DNA of 64,000 nt from Niveispirillum sp048066115. Lineage in GTDB: Bacteria; Pseudomonadota; Alphaproteobacteria; Azospirillales; Azospirillaceae. This document shows positions 45,577 through 54,139 of the stretch, one piece after another; position 1 is the first letter of the stretch; each line of letters starts with the position of its first letter. Below the pieces are notes generated by a model that saw nothing but the letters and a program-made list of their open reading frames with translations, was not told where the DNA came from and searched no databases. Location: the NCBI RefSeq assembly GCF_048066115.1, contig NZ_JBLTYX010000024.1, positions 8,688 to 72,687 on the forward strand. Reading direction: 5' to 3'. The translations under genes and the position numbers were made by a program.

Positions 45577-46896
45577 TCAGCTGGGCAGCAGCCAGCCCCC
45601 GCCCTTCAGAATGAAGGGCCGCGTGTCGACGGCGATGGGCCGGCCCAGGATGTCGCCCAGCAGCTGCACACGGTCGCCGATGCAGCTGAGGATCGTGCTG
45701 TAGGGCGGGGCGTGGTTGAAGGGGGCCTCGTCGCACAGGGCCCGGGCCTGGGCCAGGATGCGGCTGGCCATGGCATGCGCGTCGTCCAGGAAGGCCTTGC
45801 GGGCGGCGCGCCCCGGCGGTGCCAGGCTAGCCAGATTGTCCGCCGTCAGTTCGACCGCGCGGCGGGCCTCGCCATAGGCCATGGCGAAATCCTCCTTCAG
45901 GTCCGGATAGAGCCGGGTGCAGACGATGTCATAGGCCGGGGCCAGGATCGGGGCGCTCCCCGGCTGGTCATAAAGCAGGCTGGTGTTCTTGCCATGGGCA
46001 TCGGCATTGCCGACCAGGAAATTGAACAGGGCCCGCCGCCGGAATTCCCGCAGGGCGAGGATGGGCGCCCGCACCGTCTGCAACAGCGCCAGGCAGTCGG
46101 CGAAGCTCGGCCCGATCCGGGCGCCGCTGTCGTCATCGAACTCGTACTTGCGTTCCGGCGGATAACCCAGGGCTTGGCAGACATCCTCCTGGTGCAGCTC
46201 CGTGACCAGGGTCCCTTCCACGATCCGGTCATAGCGCTCGACCAGCAGGCATTCCCGACCGCCGAAGGCCATGATGCGGGTCGCCGCCACGTCCAGGCCG
46301 GCACGGGCGGCCAGCGCCATGCAGAAGGCCTCGTTGCGGACAAGGTCATGGTATTCCGGCCTGTCCGACGATTTGACGATATGTGTGGAGGGCGAGCCGC
46401 CCAGGGGCCGATGGAACCTTCCCCCGAAGAGGGCGACGGCGGACTTCACCTGGGCGCCGGCCAGCGATAGGCGCACGCGCCGGTCGGCGGAGAAGTTGGG
46501 CGAGCCTTGCAGCTCCTCGCCCAGATTGGCCAACTGCTCGTCGCTGAACGGCTCATAGTCGCTGGGAATGGCCGGCGGCGATCCCGGCGGCAGCAAGCGG
46601 ACGGCGCCGGCGCATTCACCGCCATAGGCCGCCAGCAGCCGGAACGTCTCATAGACCTGCAATCCCTTGCGCGCCGCCGCCTTGGTCAATGCCGGCCCCT
46701 CCGGCAACAGGCCCGCGAAGAACGGCCGGCAGGCGGCGTCATCATAGGGCTCGACCCGCACCGGCAGCCGGTAGGACAAGGGCGGAGCATCCGACCGGTA
46801 ATGGAAGGCCAGCCGGCCTTGCGGATCGGCGGACAGGGTGCCGACCGGCAGGGTTCCGAGATAGACGTCGAGCGTGTCGGCTGGATCCGCCATCAC
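45577..46896 (-). CDS. hipA: HipA-family toxin kinase
   Basis: A 439-residue HipA family serine/threonine kinase. Motifs present: LSLAGAQVKSAVAL (ATP-binding region), HIVKSSD, LLVERYDR, catalytic LVGNADAHGKNTSLLYD and the metal-binding APAYDIVCT. HipA phosphorylates glutamyl-tRNA synthetase (or a related target) and causes growth arrest when free of HipB. Its ATG overlaps the hipB stop by four bases. Location between coupling protein and relaxase genes suggests it acts as an addiction module for the element. Full family length, so likely active. Confidence 0.9.
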   Translation of the reverse strand: MMADPADTLDVYLGTLPVGTLSADPQGRLAFHYRSDAPPLSYRLPVRVEPYDDAACRPFFAGLLPEGPALTKAAARKGLQVYETFRLLAAYGGECAGAVRLLPPGSPPAIPSDYEPFSDEQLANLGEELQGSPNFSADRRVRLSLAGAQVKSAVALFGGRFHRPLGGSPSTHIVKSSDRPEYHDLVRNEAFCMALAARAGLDVAATRIMAFGGRECLLVERYDRIVEGTLVTELHQEDVCQALGYPPERKYEFDDDSGARIGPSFADCLALLQTVRAPILALREFRRRALFNFLVGNADAHGKNTSLLYDQPGSAPILAPAYDIVCTRLYPDLKEDFAMAYGEARRAVELTADNLASLAPPGRAARKAFLDDAHAMASRILAQARALCDEAPFNHAPPYSTILSCIGDRVQLLGDILGRPIAVDTRPFILKGGGWLLPS

Positions 46897-47132
46897 CGCA
46901 CCCTGCCCTGGAGATCAATGCCCAGTGCCGCCAGCAGTTGCAGCGCCTTGCCGATCTCGGCGGTTTCCTTGCCGTTCTCTATGCCGTTGACGAAGGCCAG
47001 GCTGAGACCGGTCAGCTCGGAAAGCTGCTTCTGGGTCAGGGCCAGCTCCTTGCGCCGGCTGCGGATGAGCGCGCCGACAGCGGCGGTATTGTGCAACAGC
47101 ACGTCTGTCTGGCTGCGCTTGAGCATGGCCAT
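46893..47132 (-). CDS. hipB: HipB-family antitoxin/repressor
   Basis: A 79-residue XRE-type antitoxin: ALIRSRRKELALTQKQLSEL, TGLSLAFVNGIENGKETAEI is the HTH, and the C-terminus continues GKALQLLAALGIDLQ as in HipB. It neutralises HipA and represses the operon. Two ATGs (47132, 47126) are possible. Three palindromes at 50-bp intervals lie directly upstream. Confidence 0.88.
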   Translation of the reverse strand: MAMLKRSQTDVLLHNTAAVGALIRSRRKELALTQKQLSELTGLSLAFVNGIENGKETAEIGKALQLLAALGIDLQGRVR

Positions 47133-47141
47133 GACCCCAAT

Positions 47142-47259
47142 ATTCTGCGTACACAGAATATTGGACCGGTTCCGGCGGAACACAAGCAGACATTCTGCGT
47201 ACGCAGAATATGTCCACCCTTTTGAGAGAGAGCGTCTATTTATTCTGCGTACGCAGAAT
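47142..47259. promoter_or_regulatory. Three hipBA operators, exactly 50 bp apart
   Basis: The 18-bp palindrome ATTCTGCGTACGCAGAAT occurs perfectly at 47192-47209 and 47242-47259, and with one change (ATTCTGCGTACACAGAAT) at 47142-47159. Starts are 50 bp apart each time. They fill the region between hipB and the relaxase stop (47279). HipB dimers are the likely ligands, with cooperative repression or DNA bending through evenly spaced sites. Confidence 0.85.
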
Positions 47260-47278
47260 GCCGGCAGACATGCCTGGA

Positions 47279-49015
47279 TCATATCCCCAGCCCCCGCTTG
47301 CGCCCGAGGGCCCAGTCCACCCAACCGTCGGTGCGGACGATGCCGCTGACCTGCCGGCCAAGCTGCTTCTCCAGCGACGGCACCCACGGCACCAGGCTGA
47401 AGCCCAGCCCGTCATCGATCATGGCGAAGCGGCCCGAGGCGAGATCCAGCCGCTGGCGATAGGTGCCGGCCACGCCGTCGCCGACAATGGCCCCGGACCG
47501 GGACAGGCCGGTCTCGGTAGCGAGGCGGGCGCCAGCGCGCTCCAGTTCCTGTCGGCGCAGCCTGTCCAGCAAGCCGCGCGCATAGAGGACACGGTCGCCC
47601 TCCCGTCGTGCCAGCCCCGCCGCCAGCAGATGGTCGGTGCGGGCGGCCAATGCGGTCTTCACCTCCGCCCCGAAGCCGCCGCTGCCCAGGGCCGGCGGAT
47701 CGCGAGCCAGCAGTTGGCGGTCGAGCCAGGTGGCGCCGTTGGCCGTCACCTGCCCGGCAATGTCCAGGTCGGACCGCACCGCCAAACTAACGCGCCGCCG
47801 GCCCAGGCCATCCTCGTAGCGGCGCAACTCGACAATGGAGCCGGCCGGGCTGTCGCCGGCGGCGTCCAGGTCGGCCAGGCGGACATGGTGGGTGCGACCG
47901 TCGACACCGTCGATGACGGCGAAGGCCGACCCGCGCAGCTCGTCGTCCAGTCCGCGCGCCACCAGCCGACCGATGACGGGATCGGCCAGGGCCTCGCCTG
48001 CCAGCACATAGCTGGAAGCCGCCCGCTCAATGCCGCCGGCAGCCAGTCCCTGATGGATGCGCTTGATGATGTCACCGCGCTCGCCCAGCTCACGCAGGGT
48101 CGCCTCAGCCGTGGGCGACAGAGTCCATTGCCCCAGCGCCTGTTGCCGGGCCAGACCCAGCCCTTCCAGCTTGCGCAGCCGGCCGATCTTCAGGGGCAGG
48201 AAGTCATCGGGCCTCTCGCCCGGCACGGGTGTCGTGTCGATGACGCTCTGGCTGTCCATCTGCCGGGCCAGCGCCCGGTCCAGCCGGGTCCAGCGCTCGG
48301 CCTCGACCTGCCGTTCCAGGGTCTGGTGGATATCCAGGTCGGTGCGCAGCCCCAGTTCCTGCGTCACAAGGTCCTGGGCGCGGGCGCGCAGGCCGGTGGC
48401 GATATAGTCGCGGGCAATGACCAGGTCGCGGCCACCATCGCCTTTGCCCCGGACCAGGATGTGCAGATGCGGATGGGCCGTATTCCAATGGTCGACGGCT
48501 ATCCAGTCCAGCCGCGTGCCCAGATCGGCCTGCATCTGCTCCATCATCTCGCGCCCGAAGCGGCGCAAGTCGGCCAAGTCGGCGGCATCGTCGGGCGAGA
48601 CGATGAAGCGGAAATGGTGCCGGTCCTCCTCGCAGCGCCGGGCGAAGGCGGCATGGTCGGCCGCGTCGGTATCGGCCCCGAACATCCGGGCCTTCTCGCC
48701 GTCGCGGGTGACGCCCTCCCGGCGCAGATAGGAGAGATGGGTGGCAAGGCTGGCGCCCCTGGCCGCCATGCGCACCACCCGCGCCTTGACCACCACCTCG
48801 CGCGAGCGGGTGGAGAGCAGATGGTTGGCGCGGATGCTGGCGCTGCGGCCCCGCCCGAAGCGGCTGGCGCGCGGTGCCGTGACGCGGCCGCGCGTGACAT
48901 GGCCGCCGGCCTTCTGCGCCGCCGCCAGGGCCTGGGCCACGAAGGGCCGGGCCCGCTGCTCGCCCCGCGAGCGTATGCGGCCGGGCCGGAGCTGGAAATC
49001 CTCATCATGCGTCAT
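47279..49015 (-). CDS. Relaxase/mobilization nuclease with DUF3363 domain
   Basis: A 578-residue relaxase. The HUH metal motif is DHWNTAHPHLHILVRGKGDG (HPHLH), and SYLRREGVTRDGEKA contains a candidate catalytic tyrosine near the expected place. The C-terminal half is the DUF3363 region of VirD2/TraI-like relaxases of these ICEs. It nicks oriT and stays covalently bound to the 5' end for transfer. The start at 49015 (GGAGGG five bases upstream) is preferred to the upstream frame. An IncP-like nick motif lies about 150 bp upstream. Confidence 0.9.
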   Translation of the reverse strand: MTHDEDFQLRPGRIRSRGEQRARPFVAQALAAAQKAGGHVTRGRVTAPRASRFGRGRSASIRANHLLSTRSREVVVKARVVRMAARGASLATHLSYLRREGVTRDGEKARMFGADTDAADHAAFARRCEEDRHHFRFIVSPDDAADLADLRRFGREMMEQMQADLGTRLDWIAVDHWNTAHPHLHILVRGKGDGGRDLVIARDYIATGLRARAQDLVTQELGLRTDLDIHQTLERQVEAERWTRLDRALARQMDSQSVIDTTPVPGERPDDFLPLKIGRLRKLEGLGLARQQALGQWTLSPTAEATLRELGERGDIIKRIHQGLAAGGIERAASSYVLAGEALADPVIGRLVARGLDDELRGSAFAVIDGVDGRTHHVRLADLDAAGDSPAGSIVELRRYEDGLGRRRVSLAVRSDLDIAGQVTANGATWLDRQLLARDPPALGSGGFGAEVKTALAARTDHLLAAGLARREGDRVLYARGLLDRLRRQELERAGARLATETGLSRSGAIVGDGVAGTYRQRLDLASGRFAMIDDGLGFSLVPWVPSLEKQLGRQVSGIVRTDGWVDWALGRKRGLGI

Positions 49016-49142
49016 AAACCCTCCCGCGAGGTGCGAAAAAGGGCGGAAATCCCCTCTTTGTCCGGGGCCAGCACGGTGCCGGATCGACGCGCACCGTGCT
49101 GAAACCAGACTTAACCCCTTGAAAAACAACCACCCGACCGCG

Positions 49143-49187
49143 CGGCACCTCGCCGCCTTTTATCCTGCCATCAGGTTCGGGGTGCCG
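49143..49187. other. Candidate oriT nick region
   Basis: TATCCTGC at 49161-49168 matches the IncP/Ti nick consensus YATCCTG^Y, placing the nick between 49167 and 49168. It is flanked by the inverted repeat CGGCACC (49143-49149) and GGTGCCG (49181-49187). The site sits in the only gap (49016-49249) between relaxase and transglycosylase genes. Which strand is cut cannot be proved from sequence. Confidence 0.6.
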
Positions 49188-49249
49188 GATCTCCCCTGGC
49201 CCATTGCCGGACAGGCGACAGGCTGCGATTGATCCCGATGGCAGAAGCG

Positions 49250-49936
49250 TCATCGCCGGCTGGACCATCGCCCGGCGAACAGCGGTGCCTGCCGCCAGTC
49301 CGGTGTGACAGTGGGCGATGGCCCGTCCCCGGCCAGAGCGAGACGGGCCAAGTAGGCCCTTGTTTCGACTGGCAGCGGCTTGCCCGTCGCCAGATGCTCG
49401 GCATAGCGGGCGGGGCCGGCATTGTAGGCGGCGGAGGCCCCGCGCGGGCCGTACCGATCCTGCAACTCGCGCAAGTACGCGGCGCCGGCCAGGATGTTAT
49501 CGCGGATATCCCAGGGATCGGGACCCAGCCCGTGCCGGTGGCGCAGCTCGGCATAGGTCCCCGGCATCACCTGCATCAGGCCGATGGCGCCCTTGGACGA
49601 CAGGGCCCGGGCGTCGCCCGCACTTTCCGTCCGGATCAGTGCCGTGATCCAGGAAGCCGGAACGCCGAAGCGCCCGGATGCTTCCCGCACGGCCTCCCCG
49701 ACAGGATCATCCGCCGCCACCGATGGTACAGGCGTCAGGCCCAGCAGCAGGATCACCGCCCCGAGACGGACCCAGCCTGCCACCGGGTTGGCGTCTCTCC
49801 AGGGAAGCGTGCGGGCACGCCGGCCTGGAGGCCGCCCTGGACCGACGCTGCACACGGCGGCCTGCCGGTCCCTGGTCGGGACGGAGGAATGGTGCGGCAT
49901 CTGGCCGAACCGAGGAATGGAGGGAGGCATGGTCAC
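49250..49936 (-). CDS. Lytic transglycosylase (VirB1/TrbN-like)
   Basis: A 228-residue secreted SLT-type transglycosylase. A hydrophobic export segment (LGAVILLLGLTPVPSVAA) follows an N-terminal polar stretch. The catalytic Glu lies in WITALIRTESAGDARALSSK; GAIGLMQVMPGTYAELRHRH and NILAGAAYLRELQDRYG, SAAYNAGPARYAEHL are the family signature. It opens peptidoglycan for the secretion channel. ATG at 49936 overlaps the stop of the peptidase gene; a later start closer to the signal segment is possible. Confidence 0.87.
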   Translation of the reverse strand: MTMPPSIPRFGQMPHHSSVPTRDRQAAVCSVGPGRPPGRRARTLPWRDANPVAGWVRLGAVILLLGLTPVPSVAADDPVGEAVREASGRFGVPASWITALIRTESAGDARALSSKGAIGLMQVMPGTYAELRHRHGLGPDPWDIRDNILAGAAYLRELQDRYGPRGASAAYNAGPARYAEHLATGKPLPVETRAYLARLALAGDGPSPTVTPDWRQAPLFAGRWSSRR

Positions 49937-50430
49937 GGCTCCGTGAGCCAGAGCGGCAGGGCCTCGCCGAGGATCTGCACCATCGGCAGGGGGCCGAAAT
50001 AACGGCTGTCCAGGCTGTCTGGCACCGTCGGGTTCATCAGGAAGACCTCGTCCGGCCTCAGCACCCGGCAGCCCTGCCAGACGGGCAGCGGCCGCTGGCG
50101 GCTGTCGTGGGAGCGGGCCATGCCGATGGCGAGGCCGTCGATGCTGATGCGCCGGCCCGTCCGGCAGACGCGCTGGCCCGGCAGGGCAGCGACGGGCTTG
50201 AGCAGCGGGATGCCGGTCGGCAGATAGCCGCGCCCGGCGAGATAGGAGGCCAGGGAAGCGGGTGGCCTGATCGCGACCAGCATGCCGGGCCGCAGCTCCG
50301 CCACGGACCGCAGCGCATAGAGGCCACGCGGCATGCTGCCGCTGGCATTCCAGACCAGGCGGGGCGTGGGTGGCAGCAGCAGGGTCCCGATGGCCAGGAT
50401 CGCCATCACAATGGGCAGCCAGCGCCTCAT
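49933..50430 (-). CDS. traF: TraF-type S26 signal peptidase
   Basis: A 165-residue S26 family protease with one N-terminal membrane segment (WLPIVMAILAIGTLLLPP). Catalytic Ser lies in NASGSMPRGLYAL, catalytic Lys in PLLKPVAALPGQRVC. In RP4, TraF cleaves and cyclises the TrbC pilin. Overlaps by four bases the DUF2840 gene upstream and the transglycosylase downstream. Confidence 0.88.
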   Translation of the reverse strand: MRRWLPIVMAILAIGTLLLPPTPRLVWNASGSMPRGLYALRSVAELRPGMLVAIRPPASLASYLAGRGYLPTGIPLLKPVAALPGQRVCRTGRRISIDGLAIGMARSHDSRQRPLPVWQGCRVLRPDEVFLMNPTVPDSLDSRYFGPLPMVQILGEALPLWLTEP

Positions 50431-50921
50431 GGCCCCACCTGCCGGCGTTTCAGCCAGGCCTGATGCCGGGCCAGCGTATAGGCACGGGGCGGCTCGCTGG
50501 CCTGCATGCGGTGATGCAGGTGGCGCCAATGGTCGGGCGCCACCTCGGCCGCGTCCAGCCCCAGCGCCTCGACGGCATCGATATGCTGGAGCACGGCTTC
50601 CACCTTGGGCCAGCCGCTCTGGCGCAGCAGGATATCGGCGCCGGGCCGGACATAGGGCAGCGTCGAGAAGGGCTCACCCGGAGAGACGGCGCGAGCGATG
50701 TCGATGCGCGACACCAGGGTGCCATGGTCGTTGGCGGCCCAGCGGACATAGGCGAAGACGCTGCCCGGCGCGAAGCCCAGCACGCGGCGGCTACGGTCAT
50801 GGATCACCTCTTCCACCTCACGGCCGAAGCGGATCCAGCGCTCGACCTGCTTCTCGATCCAGAGCAGCTCGACGCGGGTCAGCATGGCCGGCGTCACGCC
50901 GGGCGGCAGGCGGCCGATCAT
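50427..50921 (-). CDS. DUF2840 domain protein
   Basis: A 164-residue soluble protein (ELLWIEKQVERWIRFGREVE, RVLGFAPGSVFAYVRWAAND, GTLVSRIDI) recognised as the DUF2840 family that sits between traF and the ParA/RHH genes in alphaproteobacterial ICEs. Function unknown. Start at 50921 by ATGA overlap with the preceding gene; longer frame upstream is shadow of that gene. Confidence 0.8.
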   Translation of the reverse strand: MIGRLPPGVTPAMLTRVELLWIEKQVERWIRFGREVEEVIHDRSRRVLGFAPGSVFAYVRWAANDHGTLVSRIDIARAVSPGEPFSTLPYVRPGADILLRQSGWPKVEAVLQHIDAVEALGLDAAEVAPDHWRHLHHRMQASEPPRAYTLARHQAWLKRRQVGP

Positions 50922-51160
50922 GGCGTCGCTCCCTCGTCCGGCGGGAACTCCCGTGCCAGCAGGTCGCGCAACAGCTCGGCCATGGTCAGCCCCTGCCGAA
51001 AGGCCGCCATCCTGATGCGGCCGCGCAGGACCGGCGTGACATCGATGGTCAGCCGGGCCGTAAAGGCGTCGGCGACGGTACTGCGGCGTTCGGACCGTCG
51101 GCCCCAGCTCTCGGCATCGGACGGGCGGGCGACGAAGCCGTCGCGGTCGGTCCGGCTCAT
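50918..51160 (-). CDS. Ribbon-helix-helix partner of ParA
   Basis: An 80-residue protein with a basic N-terminus and an RHH-like end (AFTARLTIDVTPVLRGRIRM, AAFRQGLTMAELLRDLLARE). Immediately follows parA with a four-base overlap, so it is a plausible centromere-binding partner in a small ParA/RHH partition module. Confidence 0.72.
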   Translation of the reverse strand: MSRTDRDGFVARPSDAESWGRRSERRSTVADAFTARLTIDVTPVLRGRIRMAAFRQGLTMAELLRDLLAREFPPDEGATP

Positions 51161-51794
51161 GGTACCAGTCCCGCGACCTCGGCCGCCAGCCGTTCGACCT
51201 CGCGGGCCGCTGGCCCCTTCGCATCGAGCTCATCGGCCAGCCGGCCGCTGCGGACCGCCTCGGCATAGATCACGCGCTGGCCAATGCTGGCCGACAGGGC
51301 CGGCGGGTCCTGGCCGGCCAGCGCCTCGGCCGTGCGCCGGGCGATGCAGGTGCGGGCAGCGCAACGGTTCAGCAGGAACCGCGCCCGCAGCTGCGGCCGG
51401 AAGGCCGGGCCTCGGCCAGCAGCCGCAGCATCTCCGCCGAGGCCCAGCCGTCCAGCGGCGAGGGCTGCACAGGGATCAGCACCAGGTCGGCCGCCAGCAG
51501 GGCCGAGCGCATCAGGGCCGCCACGCGCGGCGGCCCGTCGATGATCAGGTGGTCGGCGGCGCGGGCCAGGTCCGGCGCCTCCCGGTGCATCGTGTCGCGG
51601 GCCAGCCCGATGGTCGCGAAACGGCGCGGCAGCCCCTCGCGGGCCCGCTGCGCCGACCAGTCCAGGGATGAGGCCTGCGGATCGGCATCGATCAGGGTCA
51701 CCCGGCGGCCCCGGGCCGCCCAGGCGCCGGCGAGATGCAGGGCCAGCGTCGTCTTGCCGGCGCCGCCCTTCTGGTTCAGCAGCGCCACGATCAT
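51157..51794 (-). pseudogene. parA: ParA partition ATPase, single-base frameshift
   Basis: Residues 1-~130 (MIVALLNQKGGAGKTTLALH with deviant Walker A, TLIDADPQASSLDW, HLIIDGPPRV, ADLVLIPVQPSPLDGWASAE) are in one frame and stop shortly after EARP. The rest (FRPQLRARFLLNRCAARTCI, ARRTAEALAGQDPPALSASI, GQRVIYAEAVRSGRLADELD) continues in the next frame. The break lies near 51400-51408, where CGGCCTTCCGGCC lacks one base for continuity. Without the lesion the protein would be about 212 residues, normal for small ParA. It is either a real inactivating mutation or a sequencing error in this GC-rich stretch. Confidence 0.8.
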
Positions 51795-52831
51795 GGGCCG
51801 CCTCCAGCATCCAGTTTAACTTTAGATTCTTCTTTAGACTCTTTACGGGGCGGAATCCGCGTTTCAGGCCAGAGAGTTAGCTGAGGTTCGTGCGCCCGAT
51901 GTACCGATATCCCTGCGCCTGATGTACCGATAGGGATTGCGCCCGAAGTACCGATAGCGAGGTCGCTTATCCCGGTCTCATGCATAGGGTTATCCACAAA
52001 AATATCCACAGAAGGCCGCAGGACCAGCGTCTCGATACCGCCCACCCGCGCCAGCGCCAGGGCGTAGCCCGGCAGCGGCTGGCGGTGGACGATGGCGCGG
52101 ATGTCGAGGGCGAAGTCGGCATAGCGGGCCTGGCTGGCGCTCTTGGCGTGCAGGTGCCGCAGTTCGAACCGCCAGCCCTCCCGCTGCCGACCAGCATGCT
52201 TGCGGGCCAGACGGTAGAGCCAACGCTCCACCCCGCCCGTGAGGCGGAAATAGCCGGGATCGATGGCCAGCACCAAGCGGCGGTCGATGACGCCCTGGTA
52301 GAACCAGTCGGGCAGCACGAACTCCATGCCCTCCACCCGGCCGGCGCGATTGACGCGCTCCTCCAACTCGTTGATCCAGGAGAATTGCTGTCGGCGCCAC
52401 TGGGCGCCGTGGCGGATATTGGTGCGGATGACCGTCGACTGCAGTCGGGTCAGCGCCGCCTTCAGCAGCAGGTAGTTGCGCTTGCCCGTGGCCCGGCCGA
52501 TGGAGGTCAGCAGCCGGTAGGGCGTGAAGCGGAAAAAGCGCGAGGTCGGCAGGCCGCGATCCCGGGCGGCCAGGATCTGGCTGGCTGCCCATATCAGCAG
52601 GTCGGCATCCCAGATGGTGGCCATGCCATATTCGGCCACGGCATGGACCTGGATCTCGGTCTCGCCCGACCGGTAGAGGATGGGTGCCACCCGCCGCGAC
52701 TTGGCCAGCGAGAAGAAGGGCCGTTCCATCAGGTCGCGCTGGTCGCGCGGCGGCACATTGTCGGCCAGCGCCTCGAACGGGTCGAGCCGGGCGCGCTCGC
52801 CGGAACGCAGTGGGGGATCACGCGGCGCCAT
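51791..52831 (-). CDS. Replication initiator protein A (RepA-like)
   Basis: A 346-residue initiator of the RPA family (SLAKSRRVAPILYRSGETEI, YGMATIWDADLLIWAASQIL, FFRFTPYRLLTSIGRATGKR, PDWFYQGVIDRRLVLAIDPG), which has winged-helix folds and allows autonomous rolling or theta replication of the excised element. The C-terminal tail repeats IGTSGA because three DNA repeats are embedded in the gene. Its stop overlaps the parA start by four bases. Confidence 0.87.
   Translation of the reverse strand: MAPRDPPLRSGERARLDPFEALADNVPPRDQRDLMERPFFSLAKSRRVAPILYRSGETEIQVHAVAEYGMATIWDADLLIWAASQILAARDRGLPTSRFFRFTPYRLLTSIGRATGKRNYLLLKAALTRLQSTVIRTNIRHGAQWRRQQFSWINELEERVNRAGRVEGMEFVLPDWFYQGVIDRRLVLAIDPGYFRLTGGVERWLYRLARKHAGRQREGWRFELRHLHAKSASQARYADFALDIRAIVHRQPLPGYALALARVGGIETLVLRPSVDIFVDNPMHETGISDLAIGTSGAIPIGTSGAGISVHRAHEPQLTLWPETRIPPRKESKEESKVKLDAGGGP
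51891..51956. repeat. Three iteron-like direct repeats inside the repA 3' end
   Basis: TGCGCCCGATGTACCGATA (51891), TGCGCCTGATGTACCGATA (51914) and TGCGCCCGAAGTACCGATA (51938): 19-bp units at 23-24 bp spacing, about two helical turns. Consensus TGCGCCYGAWGTACCGATA. Spacing and position fit RepA-binding iterons of an origin, here inside the coding region. Confidence 0.75.
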
Positions 52832-52834
52832 GGC

Positions 52835-53113
52835 TCAGCGTCCCCCGGGGCCGTTGCCGCCCGGCACCTGGGCATAGAGGCGCCGGGCCGGATAGACGGT
52901 GCCGCTGCCCGGATCGGTGGTGGAGACGCGCCGGCCACGGTCGGCCCAGGCCTGCAGGTCCTCGACCGTGTAGACGATCCGGCCGCCCAGCTTGCGATAG
53001 ACGGGGCCGGTGCCGTAGGTGCGGTGTTTCTCCAGGGTCCTTCCGGACAGGCTGAGAAAGCGCGCTGCCTCGGGCGTGCAAAGATATCGGGATGGCAGGA
53101 TAGGGTTGGGCAT
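52835..53113 (-). CDS. Excisionase-like helix-turn-helix protein
   Basis: A 92-residue protein with an AlpA/MerR-type winged HTH (LCTPEAARFLSLSGRTLEKH, YGTGPVYRKLGGRIVYTVED LQAW). Such proteins upstream of repA act as excision or replication cofactors. AGGAGG lies close upstream of the ATG at 53113. Followed by repA after 3 bp. Confidence 0.8.
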   Translation of the reverse strand: MPNPILPSRYLCTPEAARFLSLSGRTLEKHRTYGTGPVYRKLGGRIVYTVEDLQAWADRGRRVSTTDPGSGTVYPARRLYAQVPGGNGPGGR

Positions 53114-53234
53114 GGGGGCCTCCTGGGACGGGACGGGCCACCGGCGGATGCCGGCGGCGGATCGGTCCCAGGCTGGCGTAGGGAAACGGGCGGGGAGGAT
53201 GACGGACTGGCGGGGTGCCGGAACTGTCCACCCC

Positions 53235-54027
53235 TCATCCGCCGCGCAGCAGCATGCGATAGCCGCCCTGCATCAGGGCGACGGCATCGGCGACCAGCCG
53301 GATGGCGCGGGCGCGGGTGGCGGCGGTCTTCCAGAGACGGGCCGGCAGCTGCGCGCTGTCGCGGTCCAGCAGCACGGTGGCGATGTCGCGATAGGTGGCG
53401 CCGTCCAGGTGCCCGTCCAGGGCCCGCAACATCAGGATCAGGCGGCGGCGCTTGGCCGGGGTCAGGCGCCAGGTGGGCGGCATCGGCCCGCCCGTGCGCC
53501 CTTTCAAGCGGTGATGCAGCCGTTGGGCGCTGGCCAGGCGCAGTGGAAGATGCTCATCGAGCGGCAGGCGCAGGGCCAGCCGCCCCGCCATGTCGGCCCC
53601 TTCCGGCAGCCAGAGCCGATGATCACCTGTCGGGTCAGCCAGGACGAGATAGCGGCCGTCGTCTGCCACGATATTGGCCAGCACCAGGCCAAGGGCCACG
53701 GTGTCCAGTGTGATTGCCGTTTCGGAAGGGGCCGTCAGGGGCACCAGCGGCAAGGCGACGGGCAGCAGTTCCGGTCGCCACAGGACCACCTGCCGCCATG
53801 CCGGCCGGTCAGGGTCGGCGGCAAAACCCCAGCCCCCAGCGGCGGGCCAGATCGCAAGCCGCGATGCGGGCCGCCGCTGCGTCGGCCGCCAGTACCTGCT
53901 GCAACCTATCGTGCTCGGCACGATAGGCGGGATTGCGGCGCAGGAACTCCAGCGCGAAACCGCAGCGGTCGAGGACCTGCAACGGTTCCTCGGTGTTGGG
54001 GGTGCGCCAATCAGCTGTCCAACTCAT
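53235..54027 (-). pseudogene. DUF6499/DUF2285 transcriptional regulator, frameshifted
   Basis: The N-terminal DUF6499-type domain (MSWTADWRTPNTEEPLQVLD, ALEFLRRNPAYRAEHDRL) is in one frame and ends after RRWGLGF. The C-terminal DUF2285/RovC-like DNA-binding domain (WRQVVLWRPELLPVALPLVP, RRRLILMLRALDGHLDGATY, GGYRMLLRGG) continues one frame over as AADPDRP. The break is at a run of four T on the coding strand near 53822-53825, where three would restore the frame. Relatives are single proteins of about 260 residues. Either a slippage mutation or a homopolymer error. GGAGAGG precedes the ATG at 54027. Confidence 0.8.
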
Positions 54028-54139
54028 CGGCTCGCCCTCTCCGCAGCGCCAATGACATGCAGGCACAGTTCCGGGTGGGCTATGGCGCAGCAAGGCATTG
54101 CGAAAGATTCGCATGATGCCGCTGCCGCATGGAGTGGGA

